Shown here: one piece after another, positions 1-8,024 of the stretch
How positions within the stretch are numbered: the stretch's first letter is position 1
How the letters are laid out: each line of letters begins with the position of its first letter
Source of the DNA: Comamonadaceae bacterium
GTDB taxonomy: Bacteria > Pseudomonadota > Gammaproteobacteria > Burkholderiales > Burkholderiaceae_C
Length of the DNA stretch: 36,948 nt
Assembly: GCA_947448885.1 (NCBI GenBank)
Contig: CANFPJ010000013.1
Location: forward strand, 1 to 36,948
Direction: 5' to 3'
Notes under the pieces: generated by a model
Told to the model about the DNA's origin: nothing
Databases searched by the model: none
The model's input: the letters and a program-made list of their open reading frames with translations, nothing else
Made by a program: the position numbers and the translations under genes

Positions 1-1
1 A

Positions 2-625
2 CCCTCACCACCCATGGCTGACCAACCTGCGCCTATGGGGTTTGAGTCCACGCTAGGCTCGGCGGACCCCACTGAGGCGGCGGATATCCCAGCACCGCTG
101 GACGCAGACGACTTCAATGAACTGGACTTGACGCAAGACGTGTTGTACCGTGGGCCTGCTCGGCCGCGCCGGGTCTGGCATGTGTTGAACCTGATGCTGG
201 GCCTGGCGCTGTGCGCCCAATGGGCCTGGTGGAGCAAAAGCCAATGGTTGGCACATTGGCCGGCAGCGCACGAATGGGCCCAAGCCCAATGCACCCAGTG
301 GAACTGCCACATCGATTGGCCCCAGGGCTTGAACGCGGTCTTGATCGAACGGGCCCACTTCGAGCCCGATGGCGATGGCCACCACCGATTGCAAATCCAA
401 CTCTCCAACCGAGCCAGTTTTCCGGTGGCCACGCCGTGGGTGGACCTCTCGCTCACCGATGCTGACGATCGGGTGGTGATTCGCCGCGCATTGGCACCAG
501 GAGAGATGGGCTTGCCCCGCCATTTGACACCGGGCACCGATGCGGTGTCGAGCGTTCAATGGCGGGTGGACTCCGATCTGGAAGACCGCTTGAGCGGCTA
601 CCGAGCAGAAATTTTTTACCCTTGA
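2..625 (+). CDS. DUF3426 membrane protein, 5' end outside window
   Basis: The reading frame is open to the left edge (the codons before the first ATG at 14 encode Pro-Ser-Pro-Pro), so the gene probably starts upstream. In this family an N-terminal zinc ribbon normally precedes the part seen here. Counting from the ATG at 14, the protein has an acidic N-terminal segment, one membrane helix at about residues 54-74, and a C-terminal domain of the DUF3426 type with the pattern of alternating hydrophobic residues and the closing YRAEIFYP. The function of the family is unknown; in Burkholderiales such genes are commonly found near prmA. It ends 12 bases before the kinase gene, so the two are probably co-transcribed. 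The family call is from memory of the domain, not from a search. Confidence 0.75.
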   Translation, partial: PSPPMADQPAPMGFESTLGSADPTEAADIPAPLDADDFNELDLTQDVLYRGPARPRRVWHVLNLMLGLALCAQWAWWSKSQWLAHWPAAHEWAQAQCTQWNCHIDWPQGLNAVLIERAHFEPDGDGHHRLQIQLSNRASFPVATPWVDLSLTDADDRVVIRRALAPGEMGLPRHLTPGTDAVSSVQWRVDSDLEDRLSGYRAEIFYP

Positions 626-637
626 AGAAAGAAAAAC

Positions 638-1549
638 ATGGCCTCTTTGATTTGTGGATCCTTGGCTTTTGACACCATCATGGACTTTGAAGGGCGCTTT
701 GCCGAGCAAATCTTGCCCGACCAATTGCACATTTTGAATGTGTCTTTTTTGGTGCCGGCATTGCGCCGCGACTTTGGCGGTTGTGCGGGCAATATCGCCT
801 ACAGCTTGCACCAACTCGGTGGCCAGGCTTACCCGGTGGCCGCATTGGGCAACGATGGCGGCACTTACGTTGAGCGCTTGCAAAGCCTGGGCATTGACAC
901 CCGTTGGGTGCGCACCATGCCCGACACCTATACCGCGCAAGCGATGATCATGACCGATCGCGACAACAACCAAATCACCGCCTTCCACCCAGGCGCCATG
1001 GGCCTGGCGCACCAAATTCAGGTCGGTGCGGTCGAAGGGGTGCGTTTGGGCATCATCTCGCCCGATGGGCGCGACGCCATGTTGCAGCATGCGCAACAGT
1101 TCAAAGCGGCGGGCATTCCGTTTGTGTTTGACCCAGGTCAGGGTTTGCCGATGTTCAACGGCGAAGAGTTGACCCGATTCATTCAAGACGCCGATTGGGT
1201 CACCGTCAACGACTACGAAGGCAAGATGCTCAGCGACCGCACCGGCATGAGCCATGCAGACATATCGCGCCAAGTGCGTGGCTTGGTGGTGACTTTGGGC
1301 GCGCATGGTTGCGAGGTGTGGGAGGGCGGCCAAAAAACCATCGTCGCACCGGTCAAGGCCCAAGCGGTGGTCGACCCCACCGGTTGTGGCGACGCTTGGC
1401 GCGGCGCCTTGTTGTTTGGTTTGGAGCAAGGCTGGCCGCTGACACGCTGCGCCGCCTTGGGCAACCATGTGGGCGCTTTGAAAATTGCCCAGCGTGGCCC
1501 GCAAAACTATCAAATTCCCGCGGGCTTGGTGGCGTCGGTCTTGGCCTGA
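638..1549 (+). CDS. PfkB-family carbohydrate/nucleoside kinase
   Basis: A 303-residue ribokinase-fold sugar or nucleoside kinase, expected to move the gamma phosphate of ATP to a hydroxyl of a small substrate in the cytoplasm. The N-terminal region carries the glycine-rich substrate-binding segment (DFGGCAGNIAYSL, near residues 46-58). The C-terminal PfkB signature DPTGCGDAW lies at about residues 246-254, with anion-hole GCGD at 249-252 and Asp252 as the catalytic base. Length is normal for the family. The FGGCAGNIA segment resembles adenosine-kinase-like members, but the substrate cannot be assigned from sequence. The gene follows the DUF3426 gene by 12 bases, and its 3' end overlaps the convergent DUF167 gene by 40 bases. 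Confidence 0.9.
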   Translation: MASLICGSLAFDTIMDFEGRFAEQILPDQLHILNVSFLVPALRRDFGGCAGNIAYSLHQLGGQAYPVAALGNDGGTYVERLQSLGIDTRWVRTMPDTYTAQAMIMTDRDNNQITAFHPGAMGLAHQIQVGAVEGVRLGIISPDGRDAMLQHAQQFKAAGIPFVFDPGQGLPMFNGEELTRFIQDADWVTVNDYEGKMLSDRTGMSHADISRQVRGLVVTLGAHGCEVWEGGQKTIVAPVKAQAVVDPTGCGDAWRGALLFGLEQGWPLTRCAALGNHVGALKIAQRGPQNYQIPAGLVASVLA

Positions 1550-1860
1550 TCCGGCAGCAAGGCCGCCCATGGGGCGTTGACTGCGACTGCAGCGCCAATG
1601 CACAGGCGTTTGCGGCGTGCATTTTGTCCGCGCACCCATTGAATGTGTCCTTTGGCAATGCCCAGGGTCGATGCCAGCCAAGCCACCAAGGCTGCGTTGG
1701 CCTGGCCCTCGATGGGGCGGGCATGCAAGCGCACTTTCAAAGCGCCATCGAACACCCCTTCGCTGTGGGTTCGCGCCGCATTCGGCACCAAGTGAATGTC
1801 GATGTGGCAATCGCCATTGGCTTGCCAATGCAGAAAAGGCCAAGTGGGCGGCGCACTCAT
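1510..1860 (-). CDS. YggU/DUF167 family protein
   Basis: A 116-residue protein of the DUF167 (UPF0235, YggU) family, a small alpha/beta fold of unknown function. The family pattern is visible: an opening hydrophobic strand followed by PNAART, then ALKVRLHARPIEGQANAAL, then a helix ending in VRGQNARRKRLCI, which matches the usual sequence of strand, G-x-ANAAL helix, SG-x-x-SR-x-K strand. A roughly 20-residue C-terminal tail past the domain is not conserved. The gene is convergent with the PfkB-like kinase and overlaps its last 40 bases. Nothing in the sequence gives a substrate or partner. Confidence 0.85.
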   Translation of the reverse strand: MSAPPTWPFLHWQANGDCHIDIHLVPNAARTHSEGVFDGALKVRLHARPIEGQANAALVAWLASTLGIAKGHIQWVRGQNARRKRLCIGAAVAVNAPWAALLPDQAKTDATKPAGI

Positions 1861-1882
1861 GGGGCGTTTTCAAGTGCCCAAC

Positions 1883-1932
1883 AAAAAGCCCGATGCTTTG
1901 AGGCACCGGGCTTGAGCAGCGGAAAACCGCTG
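1883..1932 (-). terminator. Double hairpin terminator after the histone-like gene
   Basis: On the minus strand two hairpins follow the stop of the histone-like gene. The first, at 1917-1932, has a perfect 6-bp stem (CAGCGG/CCGCTG) with an AAAA/TTTT loop. The second, at 1886-1913, pairs AAGCCCG with CGGGCTT plus an inner TGC/GCA and is followed by a run of T on the minus strand (1883-1887). The second has the form of an intrinsic terminator. Confidence 0.75.
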
Positions 1933-1948
1933 GCCAAATCTTTGCAGA

Positions 1949-2437
1949 TCAGGGCTTATGTGCCGTTGGAAACGGCCAAGCGGCTTGCGGGTTCAGAGTG
2001 GTCTGAGCCGCAGGTGCCGCAGGGGCTGGCGCCGCTTTGGCAGCAGGCTTTTTCGCGGCTTTCTTCGCTGCCGGCTTTTTGGCAGCTTTTTTAGCAGCAG
2101 GCTTTTTCGCGGCCGGCTTTTTCTTGGCGACGGCTTTTTTAGCTGCCTTCTTGACGGCCTTTTTGGCAGCAGGCTTTTTCGCCGCTACTTTCTTGGCCGC
2201 TGGCTTTTTAGCCGCAGGCTTCTTCGCTGCTGCCTTTTTGGCGACGGGCTTTTTAGCTGCCGCTTTCTTGGCCACAGGCTTCTTCGCTGCTACCTTTTTA
2301 GCAACCGGCTTTTTGGCGGCCGGTTTCTTTTTGGCGGCGGGCTTCTTCGCTGCTACTTTCTTTGCTGCCGGCTTCTTAGCGGCGGCTTTCTTTGCGGGGG
2401 CCTTGGTTTTTGTGGCCGATTTTTTTGCAGTTGCCAT
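1949..2437 (-). CDS. Histone H1-like lysine/alanine-repeat DNA-binding protein
   Basis: A 162-residue, extremely basic protein composed almost wholly of KKPAA, KKVAA and KKAAA units from about residue 15 to 137, followed by an Ala/Pro-rich tail. This composition is that of bacterial H1-like proteins (AlgP/Hc1/HctB-like low-complexity group) that bind DNA without sequence preference and compact the nucleoid; the role here is inferred from composition. It starts at an ATG with a good AGGAG-type ribosome site (ctaggagaaccc on the minus strand). The repeats are also repetitive at DNA level, so the copy number of units may vary between strains. The opposite strand reads as a Phe/Ala-rich pseudo-membrane protein, which is an artefact of the repeat. 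Upstream is the structured nrdB-histone spacer. Confidence 0.88.
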   Translation of the reverse strand: MATAKKSATKTKAPAKKAAAKKPAAKKVAAKKPAAKKKPAAKKPVAKKVAAKKPVAKKAAAKKPVAKKAAAKKPAAKKPAAKKVAAKKPAAKKAVKKAAKKAVAKKKPAAKKPAAKKAAKKPAAKKAAKKPAAKAAPAPAAPAAQTTLNPQAAWPFPTAHKP

Positions 2438-2484
2438 AGGGTTCTCCTAGATCAAGTGAACAGATCGTTGGGTGGAAAACACTT

Positions 2485-2600
2485 TGTGCGCCTTTGGGGG
2501 CACACCAAGCGATCCATGGCGTTGGACCCGGGTCCAGCGCCATGAACTCGTAACGCAAATCCTCTGCCGCCCAGCGGGCTGGGTGTGCAGACGGATTTGC
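2485..2600. repeat. Three consecutive inverted repeats in the nrdB-histone spacer
   Basis: The 193-base spacer (2438-2630) holds three hairpin-forming elements. At 2485-2504 TGTGC pairs with GCACA plus inner pairs. At 2515-2544 lies a 30-base palindrome centred on GGACCCGGGTCC, with 15-base arms that pair throughout (one G-T). At 2555-2600 lies a compound stem: GCAAATCC/GGATTTGC, then TCTGC/GCAGA, then CCCAGC/GCTGGG. On the minus strand they follow the nrdB stop and precede the histone start, so they could end nrdB transcripts, form the histone leader, or belong to a dispersed palindrome family. No T-run follows them. Confidence 0.7.
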
Positions 2601-2630
2601 AAATGGGGTACATGTGTTGCGGCAAGTGGC

Positions 2631-3842
2631 TCAGTCCCAAGACAGGGCACCACCCGATTGGTACTCAATGACACGCGTCTCAAAGAAATTGCGTTCTTTC
2701 TTGAGATCGATCATCTCGCTCATCCAGGGAAAGGGATTTTCCTCGTGCGGGAACAGCGGCTCCAGGCCAATTTGGGTGGCCCGGCGATTGGCGATGTAGC
2801 GCAAATACCCTTTGAACATGGACGCATTCATGCCCAGCACACCGCGTGGCATGGTGTCTTCGGCGTAGCGGTATTCCAATTCAACGGCCTGGTGGAACAA
2901 GGCTTTGATCTCTTCTTTGAACTCGTTGGTCCACAGATGTGGGTTTTCAAGCTTGAGTTGGTTGATCAAGTCAATGCCAAAGTTGCAGTGCATGGACTCG
3001 TCGCGCAGGATGTATTGATACTGCTCAGCCGCGCCCGTCATTTTATTTTGGCGACCCAGGGCCAAAATTTGGGTGAAGCCCACATAGAAGAACAAGCCCT
3101 CCATCAGGCAAGCAAACACGATCAGGCTTTTGAGCAGGGTTTGATCGGTCTCAGGCGTGCCGGTGTGGAAGTTCGGATCCATGATCGCTTCGATGAAGGG
3201 GATCAGGAACTGGTCTTTGTCGCGGATGGACTGGACTTCGTTGTAGGCGTTGAAGATTTCGCTTTCATCCAAACCCAAAGATTCCACAATGTATTGGTAT
3301 GCGTGGGTGTGGATGGCTTCTTCAAAGGCCTGGCGCAGCAAAAACTGACGGCATTCTGGGGCCGTGATGTGGCGGTAGGTGCCCAACACGATGTTATTGG
3401 CGGCCAGCGAATCGGCCGTGACAAAAAAGCCCAGGTTGCGCTTGACAATGCGCCGCTCGTCTTCGGTCAACCCATTGGGGTCTTTCCACAAGGCGATGTC
3501 GCGGGTCATGTTGACCTCTTGGGGCATCCAGTGGTTGGCGCAGGTGGCGAGGTATTTCTCCCAAGCCCACTTGTATTTGAAAGGCACCAACTGATTCACA
3601 TCGGTTTGGCCATTGATGATGCGCTTGTCTGCGGCCACCACGCGCCGCGCCGGTGCACTCACTTTGGGGATGGGGGCCGGCGCAACCGGGATGGGTGCGC
3701 CATCATTCAGGTGGGTCGGTGCGGCCGGCGCACTGGTCAAACCAGAATGGTTCAGAGGTGGGAGGTCCATTGAGCGGGCAGAGAGGCCGCTGGCAAGAGG
3801 CGATGGCGCTGAGGGCTTGACTTCTTCGTCCCAGGTCAACAT
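2631..3842 (-). CDS. nrdB: Class Ia ribonucleotide reductase beta subunit (NrdB)
   Basis: A 403-residue R2 subunit that houses the di-iron centre and tyrosyl radical used by NrdA to reduce ribonucleoside diphosphates. All ligands can be placed with the same spacing as E. coli R2: Asp144, Glu175, His178, Glu248, Glu282 and His285, and the radical tyrosine is Tyr182 (EAIHTHAY). The tyrosine rules out the Chlamydia-type class Ic enzyme, which has phenylalanine there. The first 68 residues are a Pro/Ala-rich, probably disordered extension beginning MLTWDEEV; this opening is familiar from Comamonadaceae NrdB proteins. The C-terminal tail contains the tyrosine (VIEYQSG) expected on the radical path and for binding NrdA. 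nrdB lies downstream of nrdA in the same direction, separated by 132 bases without a clear terminator. Confidence 0.97.
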   Translation of the reverse strand: MLTWDEEVKPSAPSPLASGLSARSMDLPPLNHSGLTSAPAAPTHLNDGAPIPVAPAPIPKVSAPARRVVAADKRIINGQTDVNQLVPFKYKWAWEKYLATCANHWMPQEVNMTRDIALWKDPNGLTEDERRIVKRNLGFFVTADSLAANNIVLGTYRHITAPECRQFLLRQAFEEAIHTHAYQYIVESLGLDESEIFNAYNEVQSIRDKDQFLIPFIEAIMDPNFHTGTPETDQTLLKSLIVFACLMEGLFFYVGFTQILALGRQNKMTGAAEQYQYILRDESMHCNFGIDLINQLKLENPHLWTNEFKEEIKALFHQAVELEYRYAEDTMPRGVLGMNASMFKGYLRYIANRRATQIGLEPLFPHEENPFPWMSEMIDLKKERNFFETRVIEYQSGGALSWD

Positions 3843-3974
3843 AGGAAGATTTCCATTCGATGAATTATGCGTTCAGTTGCTAAAAAAGGGAAGCACTCGT
3901 TCACTTCGATCGTGAAAGGTGTTGTTCAATTGCATCGAATCGCGCGGTCGCCATTCGATGCCATGCGTGAAAAA

Positions 3975-6875
3975 TCACTGACAAGCTTCGCAGGTGGGGT
4001 CATCGACCCCGCAAAACTTGATGTCCGTGGCGGGCACTTCGCTCATTTGGGCGCGCGCTGCAGCAGCAGCGGCGTCCATCGCGCTCATGCCCGACGCTTG
4101 TGAGGAGGACACCGCATTGTGGCTGCCCGACTGCACTGTGGATTTTTCGGCTTGGGTGGCGCTGGAGGTGCGCAAGTAGTAAGTGGTTTTGAGGCCGCGC
4201 AACCAAGCCAACTTATAGGTCTCGTCGAGTTTCTTGCCCGATGCACCGGCCATGTAGATGTTGAGCGATTGGGCTTGGTCAATCCACTTTTGACGCCGCG
4301 CTGCCGCTTCGACCAGCCACTGCGGCTCGATCTCAAAGGCGGTTGCGTACTGGGCCTTGATGTCCTGGGGCACCCGGTCAATGGGGCGCAGTGAGCCATC
4401 AAAGTGTTTGAGGTCCATGACCATCACGTCGTCCCACAGGCCCAGGCGCTTGAGGTCACGCACCAGGTAGGCATTGATCACGGTGAACTCACCAGACAAG
4501 TTGGACTTCACAGACAAGTTGCCAAAGCTGGGTTCGATGGAGGCGTCCACGCCAATGATGTTGGAGATGGTGGCGGTGGGGGCAATGGCCACGCAGTTGG
4601 AATTGCGCATGCCATCGGCGGCAATTTTGCGGCGCAGCGCGTCCCAGTCCAATGTGGCTTTGCGATCGACTTCGACATAGCCGCCACGCTCCTTGGCCAG
4701 CATGTCCAAGGTGTCGGGCGGCAAAACGCCTTGGTCCCACAACGAGCCCTTGAAGCTGGAGTATTTGCCGCGCTCACGCGCCAACTCGGTGGATGCCCAA
4801 TAAGCGTAATAGCAAATGGCCTCCATGGAAGTGTCGGCAAATTCCACCGCGGCTTGCGAGCCGTAGGGAATGCGCAAGGCGTACAGGCTGTCTTGAAACG
4901 ACATGACGCCCAGACCCACGGGGCGGTGGCGCAGGTTGGAATCGCGCGCCTTTTTCACCGCGTAGTAGTTGATGTCGATCACGTTGTCGAGCATGCGCAT
5001 GGCGGTGCCAATGGTGCGCTTGAGTTTGTCATGATCGACTTGGCCGTTGTTCAGGTGTTGCAACAGGTTGATCGAACCCAAATTGCAGACGGCGGTTTCG
5101 GTGTCGCTGGTGTTGAGGGTGATCTCGGTGCACAAATTGGATGAATGAACCACGCCGGCGTGCTGCTGGGGCGAGCGCACATTGCAGGCGTCTTTGAAGG
5201 TGATCCAAGGGTGCCCGGTCTCAAACAGCATGGTCAACATCTTGCGCCACAGGTCGGCGGCAGGCACTTTGCGGCTGGGTTTGATGTCGCCGCGTTCGGC
5301 GCGGGCTTCATAGGCGACATAAGCCTTTTCGAAGGCGGCGCCAAACAAGTCGTGCAGGTCAGGCACATCGGACGGCGAAAACAGCGTCCAGTCGCCTTTT
5401 TCCATCACCCGGCGCATGAACAAATCAGGGATCCAATTGGCGGTGTTCATGTCATGGGTGCGGCGGCGATCGTCACCGGTGTTTTTGCGCAGTTCCAAGA
5501 ACTCTTCAATGTCCAAGTGCCAGGTTTCCAAATAGGTGCACACGGCCCCTTTGCGCTTGCCACCTTGGTTGACGGCCACGGCGGTGTCATTGACCACCTT
5601 CAGGAACGGCACCACGCCTTGGGACTCGCCGTTGGTGCCCTTGATGTGTGAACCCAAGGCGCGCACGCGAGTCCAGTCATTGCCCAGACCGCCGGCAAAT
5701 TTGGACAGCAAGGCGTTTTCTTTGATGGACTCATAAATGCCGTCCAAGTCGTCAGGCACAGTGGTCAGGTAGCAGCTCGACAACTGTGAGCGCAGAGTAC
5801 CGCTGTTGAACAAAGTGGGCGTGCTGGACATGAAGTCAAAGGACGACAACACTTCATAGAACTCAATGGCGCGGGCTTCGCGGTCAATCTCGTTGAGCGA
5901 CAGGCCCATGGCCACCCGCATGAAAAAGGACTGCGGCAGCTCGATGCGGGTTTTGCGAACGTGCAAGAAATAACGGTCGTACAGGGTTTGCAGGCCCAGG
6001 TAGTCAAATTGCAGGTCGCGTTCCGCTTTGAGTGCCGCGGCCAGGCGCGGCAAGTCAAATTGCGCCATGCGCGGGTCCAGCAAGTCGTTATCGACCCCTT
6101 TCTTGATCAGGGCGGGAAAGCTGTCTTGGTAGTGTTGCCCCATCTCGGCTTGGGTCACCTCGGTGCCGAAAACCTCTTTGGCGATGGTGTGCATCAGCAA
6201 ACGGGCCGTGGCGTAGGTGTAGTCGGGGTCTTTTTCAATCAAAGTGCGAGCGGCCAAGATGGCGGCCTTATAGACCTCTTCAATCGGCACGCCATCGTAC
6301 AAATTGCGCATCGTCTCGGCCACGATCGGCTCGGGCTTGACGTCTTGTCCCAAACCTTGGCAAGCCGCTGCAATGATTTGCTGCATGCGCATCACGTCCA
6401 GGGCCACGCGTTGACCGTTGTCGGTCACATGCAAAGCAGGTGCGCCAGGCGCGGCTTGCTCTTGATGCGCGGCGCGTTCGCCAGCGCGGCGTTCGCGGTA
6501 CAGCACATAGGCGCGGGCCACTTCGTGGTGGCCACTGCGCATCAAGCCCAGTTCGACTTGGTCTTGCACGTCTTCAATGTGAAAGGTGCCGCCGCCGGGG
6601 CGCGAGCGCATCAGGGCGCGCACCACCGACTGGGTCAGACCGTCGACGGTCTCGCGCACGCTGGCCGATGCGGCACCTTGCGTGCCATGCACCGCCAAAA
6701 AGGCTTTCATCAGCGCGACTGCGATCTTGGTGGGCTCAAAGGGCACCACGGCACCATTGCGGCGAATGATTTGATAGTGGCTCAGGGACAAGTTGGCTGG
6801 GGTTTGGGTCGACTGAGTGGGAGAGGACGGGTTGCTCTGGCGTTGGACGGCGAGCGTTGTCTCTGCGAGTTGCAT
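3975..6875 (-). CDS. nrdA: Class Ia ribonucleotide reductase alpha subunit (NrdA)
   Basis: A 966-residue catalytic subunit making deoxyribonucleotides from ribonucleoside diphosphates. An N-terminal ATP-cone occupies about residues 32-125; a second cone-like segment appears at about 148-235, which makes the protein much longer than E. coli NrdA (about 760). Catalytic residues are recognisable: Cys368 (SSCYL), Asn580-Cys582-Glu584 (NLCTE) and Cys597. The C-terminal redox cysteines are in the tail CGVDDPTCEACQ (Cys955, Cys962, Cys965). The start at 6875 is supported by AAGGAAAG about 9 bases upstream. A sigma-70 promoter overlapped by NrdR boxes lies about 90-140 bases upstream. Two ATP cones are known in some NrdA proteins (for example Pseudomonas), where they mediate dATP inhibition; function of the second here is inferred. 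Confidence 0.97.
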   Translation of the reverse strand: MQLAETTLAVQRQSNPSSPTQSTQTPANLSLSHYQIIRRNGAVVPFEPTKIAVALMKAFLAVHGTQGAASASVRETVDGLTQSVVRALMRSRPGGGTFHIEDVQDQVELGLMRSGHHEVARAYVLYRERRAGERAAHQEQAAPGAPALHVTDNGQRVALDVMRMQQIIAAACQGLGQDVKPEPIVAETMRNLYDGVPIEEVYKAAILAARTLIEKDPDYTYATARLLMHTIAKEVFGTEVTQAEMGQHYQDSFPALIKKGVDNDLLDPRMAQFDLPRLAAALKAERDLQFDYLGLQTLYDRYFLHVRKTRIELPQSFFMRVAMGLSLNEIDREARAIEFYEVLSSFDFMSSTPTLFNSGTLRSQLSSCYLTTVPDDLDGIYESIKENALLSKFAGGLGNDWTRVRALGSHIKGTNGESQGVVPFLKVVNDTAVAVNQGGKRKGAVCTYLETWHLDIEEFLELRKNTGDDRRRTHDMNTANWIPDLFMRRVMEKGDWTLFSPSDVPDLHDLFGAAFEKAYVAYEARAERGDIKPSRKVPAADLWRKMLTMLFETGHPWITFKDACNVRSPQQHAGVVHSSNLCTEITLNTSDTETAVCNLGSINLLQHLNNGQVDHDKLKRTIGTAMRMLDNVIDINYYAVKKARDSNLRHRPVGLGVMSFQDSLYALRIPYGSQAAVEFADTSMEAICYYAYWASTELARERGKYSSFKGSLWDQGVLPPDTLDMLAKERGGYVEVDRKATLDWDALRRKIAADGMRNSNCVAIAPTATISNIIGVDASIEPSFGNLSVKSNLSGEFTVINAYLVRDLKRLGLWDDVMVMDLKHFDGSLRPIDRVPQDIKAQYATAFEIEPQWLVEAAARRQKWIDQAQSLNIYMAGASGKKLDETYKLAWLRGLKTTYYLRTSSATQAEKSTVQSGSHNAVSSSQASGMSAMDAAAAAARAQMSEVPATDIKFCGVDDPTCEACQ

Positions 6876-6965
6876 GGGGAAGACTTTCCTTGTGTTTATT
6901 GGTTCTTGATATGGTTGTCCGGCGGCTTAAACAAGCCAGATGCCCCGAGTAAACCAAACCAGCAC

Positions 6966-7013
6966 ACACTATATCTGGGGTCTGGGGGCTTTTCAATACG
7001 CTATTGGTAGTGT
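6966..7013 (-). promoter_or_regulatory. Paired NrdR boxes upstream of nrdA
   Basis: Two 16-base sites resembling the NrdR consensus (ACACWATATATWGTGT) lie at 6966-6981 (acactatatctggggt) and 6998-7013 (acgctattggtagtgt; about 12 of 16 match). Their starts are 32 bases apart, close to three helical turns, which is the usual spacing for NrdR repressor pairs. The first box covers the -10 element and the second abuts the -35 element of the nrdA promoter, as expected for repression by NrdR when dATP is plentiful. Confidence 0.82.
6968..6996 (-). promoter_or_regulatory. Sigma-70 promoter of nrdAB
   Basis: On the minus strand TTGAAA (6996-6991) and TATAGT (6973-6968) are separated by exactly 17 bases, giving a near-consensus sigma-70 promoter. 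The start point would be near 6960, giving a leader of about 85 bases before the nrdA ATG at 6875. It is embedded in the NrdR box pair. The rest of the 333-base nrdA-ampD interval (7014-7208) shows only A/T-rich stretches and a short AAGCC/GGCTT hairpin near 7073-7085. Confidence 0.8.
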
Positions 7014-7208
7014 TTTCCGATTTTTTTGAAATTTATTGCACGCGACCTGTCTTGGGTCAGTGAATGAGCGAAAGCCGAGGGCTTCGGTGTTGGGTTTTTT
7101 GCCACGCACGGGGTCAAAAAATTGTGGTTCAAGGGTTGTTCCGTTGAAATTTTGCAGTGCAGCACCGTTGATATGTGTTAAAGAACACAAGCGGATTGCA
7201 CTTGGCGG

Positions 7209-7799
7209 TCAATCGGGCTCAGTGGCTGGGAAATGAGAAGCTGGCCAACCCAAGCCTCGCTGCAAACGCGCCCAATCAAAACCAGGGCCCGGGTCTTGTT
7301 TGCGTCCCGTCGCAATGTGTTCGTGGCCCGCGATGTGGGCCACGGGGTAAGCGTCGGCCAGCGCGGCGCATAACGTGCTCAGGGTTTCGTATTGGCTGGC
7401 TTCAAAGCTTTCACCGTCCAAGCCTTCGAGTTCAATGCCAATGGAAAAGTCATTGCAGTTGTCTTGGCCATCAAAGCGCGATACCCCCGCATGCCAAGCC
7501 CGGTCGTCGCAACTCACCAGTTGCCACAGCTCGCCCTGGCGGCGGATGAAGAAATGGGCAGAGACTTGCAGGCCTTGCAGGCTTTGAAAGTAAGGGTGCT
7601 CGTGGATGGCCAGTTGATTGGTGAACAAATCCAGCACATGGGAAGAGCCATATTCACCCGGGGGCAGGCTGATGGCATGGACCACCACCAAATGGATGGG
7701 CGTGTGGGTGGGCCTGGCCCCAAAGTTGGGTGACGGGCATTGGCGTGCATAGCGGTACCAGCCTTGCGCCCACAGGGGCTGTGCCTGCGCTTCAAGCAT
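7209..7799 (-). CDS. ampD: 1,6-anhydro-N-acetylmuramyl-L-alanine amidase AmpD
   Basis: A 196-residue cytosolic zinc amidase that removes the stem peptide from anhydromuropeptides in cell-wall recycling. It belongs to the amidase_2 fold. Zinc ligands can be placed as His41 (VVVHAISL), His159 (AGHEHIA) and Asp169 (KQDPGPGF), with the 10-residue His-Asp spacing seen in AmpD, and Glu123 (GIELEG) matches the catalytic glutamate. AmpD-specific features include SPNFGARP near the N-terminus and the ATGRKQDPGP loop. There is no signal peptide, which separates it from periplasmic AmiD. It follows the small PP0621-like gene by 3 bases and is the third gene of a minus-strand unit. Confidence 0.95.
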   Translation of the reverse strand: MLEAQAQPLWAQGWYRYARQCPSPNFGARPTHTPIHLVVVHAISLPPGEYGSSHVLDLFTNQLAIHEHPYFQSLQGLQVSAHFFIRRQGELWQLVSCDDRAWHAGVSRFDGQDNCNDFSIGIELEGLDGESFEASQYETLSTLCAALADAYPVAHIAGHEHIATGRKQDPGPGFDWARLQRGLGWPASHFPATEPD

Positions 7800-7802
7800 G
7801 GG

Positions 7803-8024
7803 TCATGGGTGGTGCTGCAGCTGGTGTGCTTTGCTGCAAAAAAAGACACCGTCGGCGGCAATGGCGTCGTTTTGTGGCAAGTGCAGTCCACAGCGGGCAC
7901 AGTGAACCATGCGCTCGGTCGATGCCTGGGTGGTGGGTTTATCCGAAGATGATTTGACGCGGTTCTTTTGCCGCCACCACCAAGCACCGACCAACACCAC
8001 CATCAGCAGCAGCAAGCCCTTCAT
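7803..8024 (-). CDS. PP0621-like small membrane-anchored zinc-ribbon protein
   Basis: A 73-residue protein starting at the ATG at 8024, overlapping the stop of the upstream CcsA-like gene by four bases (ATGA). It has an N-terminal hydrophobic helix (about residues 3-17, GLLLLMVVLVGAWWW), a basic stretch, and a C-terminal region with HCARCGLHLP and GVFFCSKAH that looks like a half zinc ribbon (Cys42, Cys45, Cys63). This matches the PP0621 family of unknown function. A longer in-frame opening to 8609 exists but overlaps the CcsA-like gene in another frame and is not credible. Co-translation with its neighbours is likely. Confidence 0.78.
   Translation of the reverse strand: MKGLLLLMVVLVGAWWWRQKNRVKSSSDKPTTQASTERMVHCARCGLHLPQNDAIAADGVFFCSKAHQLQHHP

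Noticed and set aside
53-1906. A 617-codon open frame on the minus strand opposite the DUF3426, kinase and DUF167 genes.
   Set aside because: It is antisense to two well-supported genes on the other strand and overlaps the third; its translation is rich in His, Gln, Arg and Gly with no domain, as expected of a shadow frame in GC-rich DNA.
2037-2450. A plus-strand frame encoding an apparent very hydrophobic Phe/Ala-rich membrane protein.
   Set aside because: It is the complement of the lysine/alanine repeat codons of the histone-like gene (AAG/AAA read as CTT/TTT), so the hydrophobic pattern is an artefact.
2472-3773. A 433-codon plus-strand open frame opposite nrdB.
   Set aside because: nrdB on the minus strand has all catalytic residues with correct spacing; the plus frame shows only shadow composition (repeated H-Q-A-F-G-V runs).
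3843-3974. Possible separate promoter or regulator between nrdA and nrdB, with a repeated CCATTCGATG and a TTCAC/GTGAA inverted repeat.
   Set aside because: The repeats are short and no promoter-like pair of elements is visible; I could not separate them from chance.
6993-7190. A 65-codon minus-strand frame between ampD and nrdA (contains FDPVRGKKPNTEALGF) and its plus-strand partner at 7036-7236.
   Set aside because: No ribosome site or family was recognised, and the 3' end of the minus frame runs into the nrdA promoter and the upstream NrdR box. It could be a remnant or part of a dispersed intergenic repeat, but I cannot support a gene.
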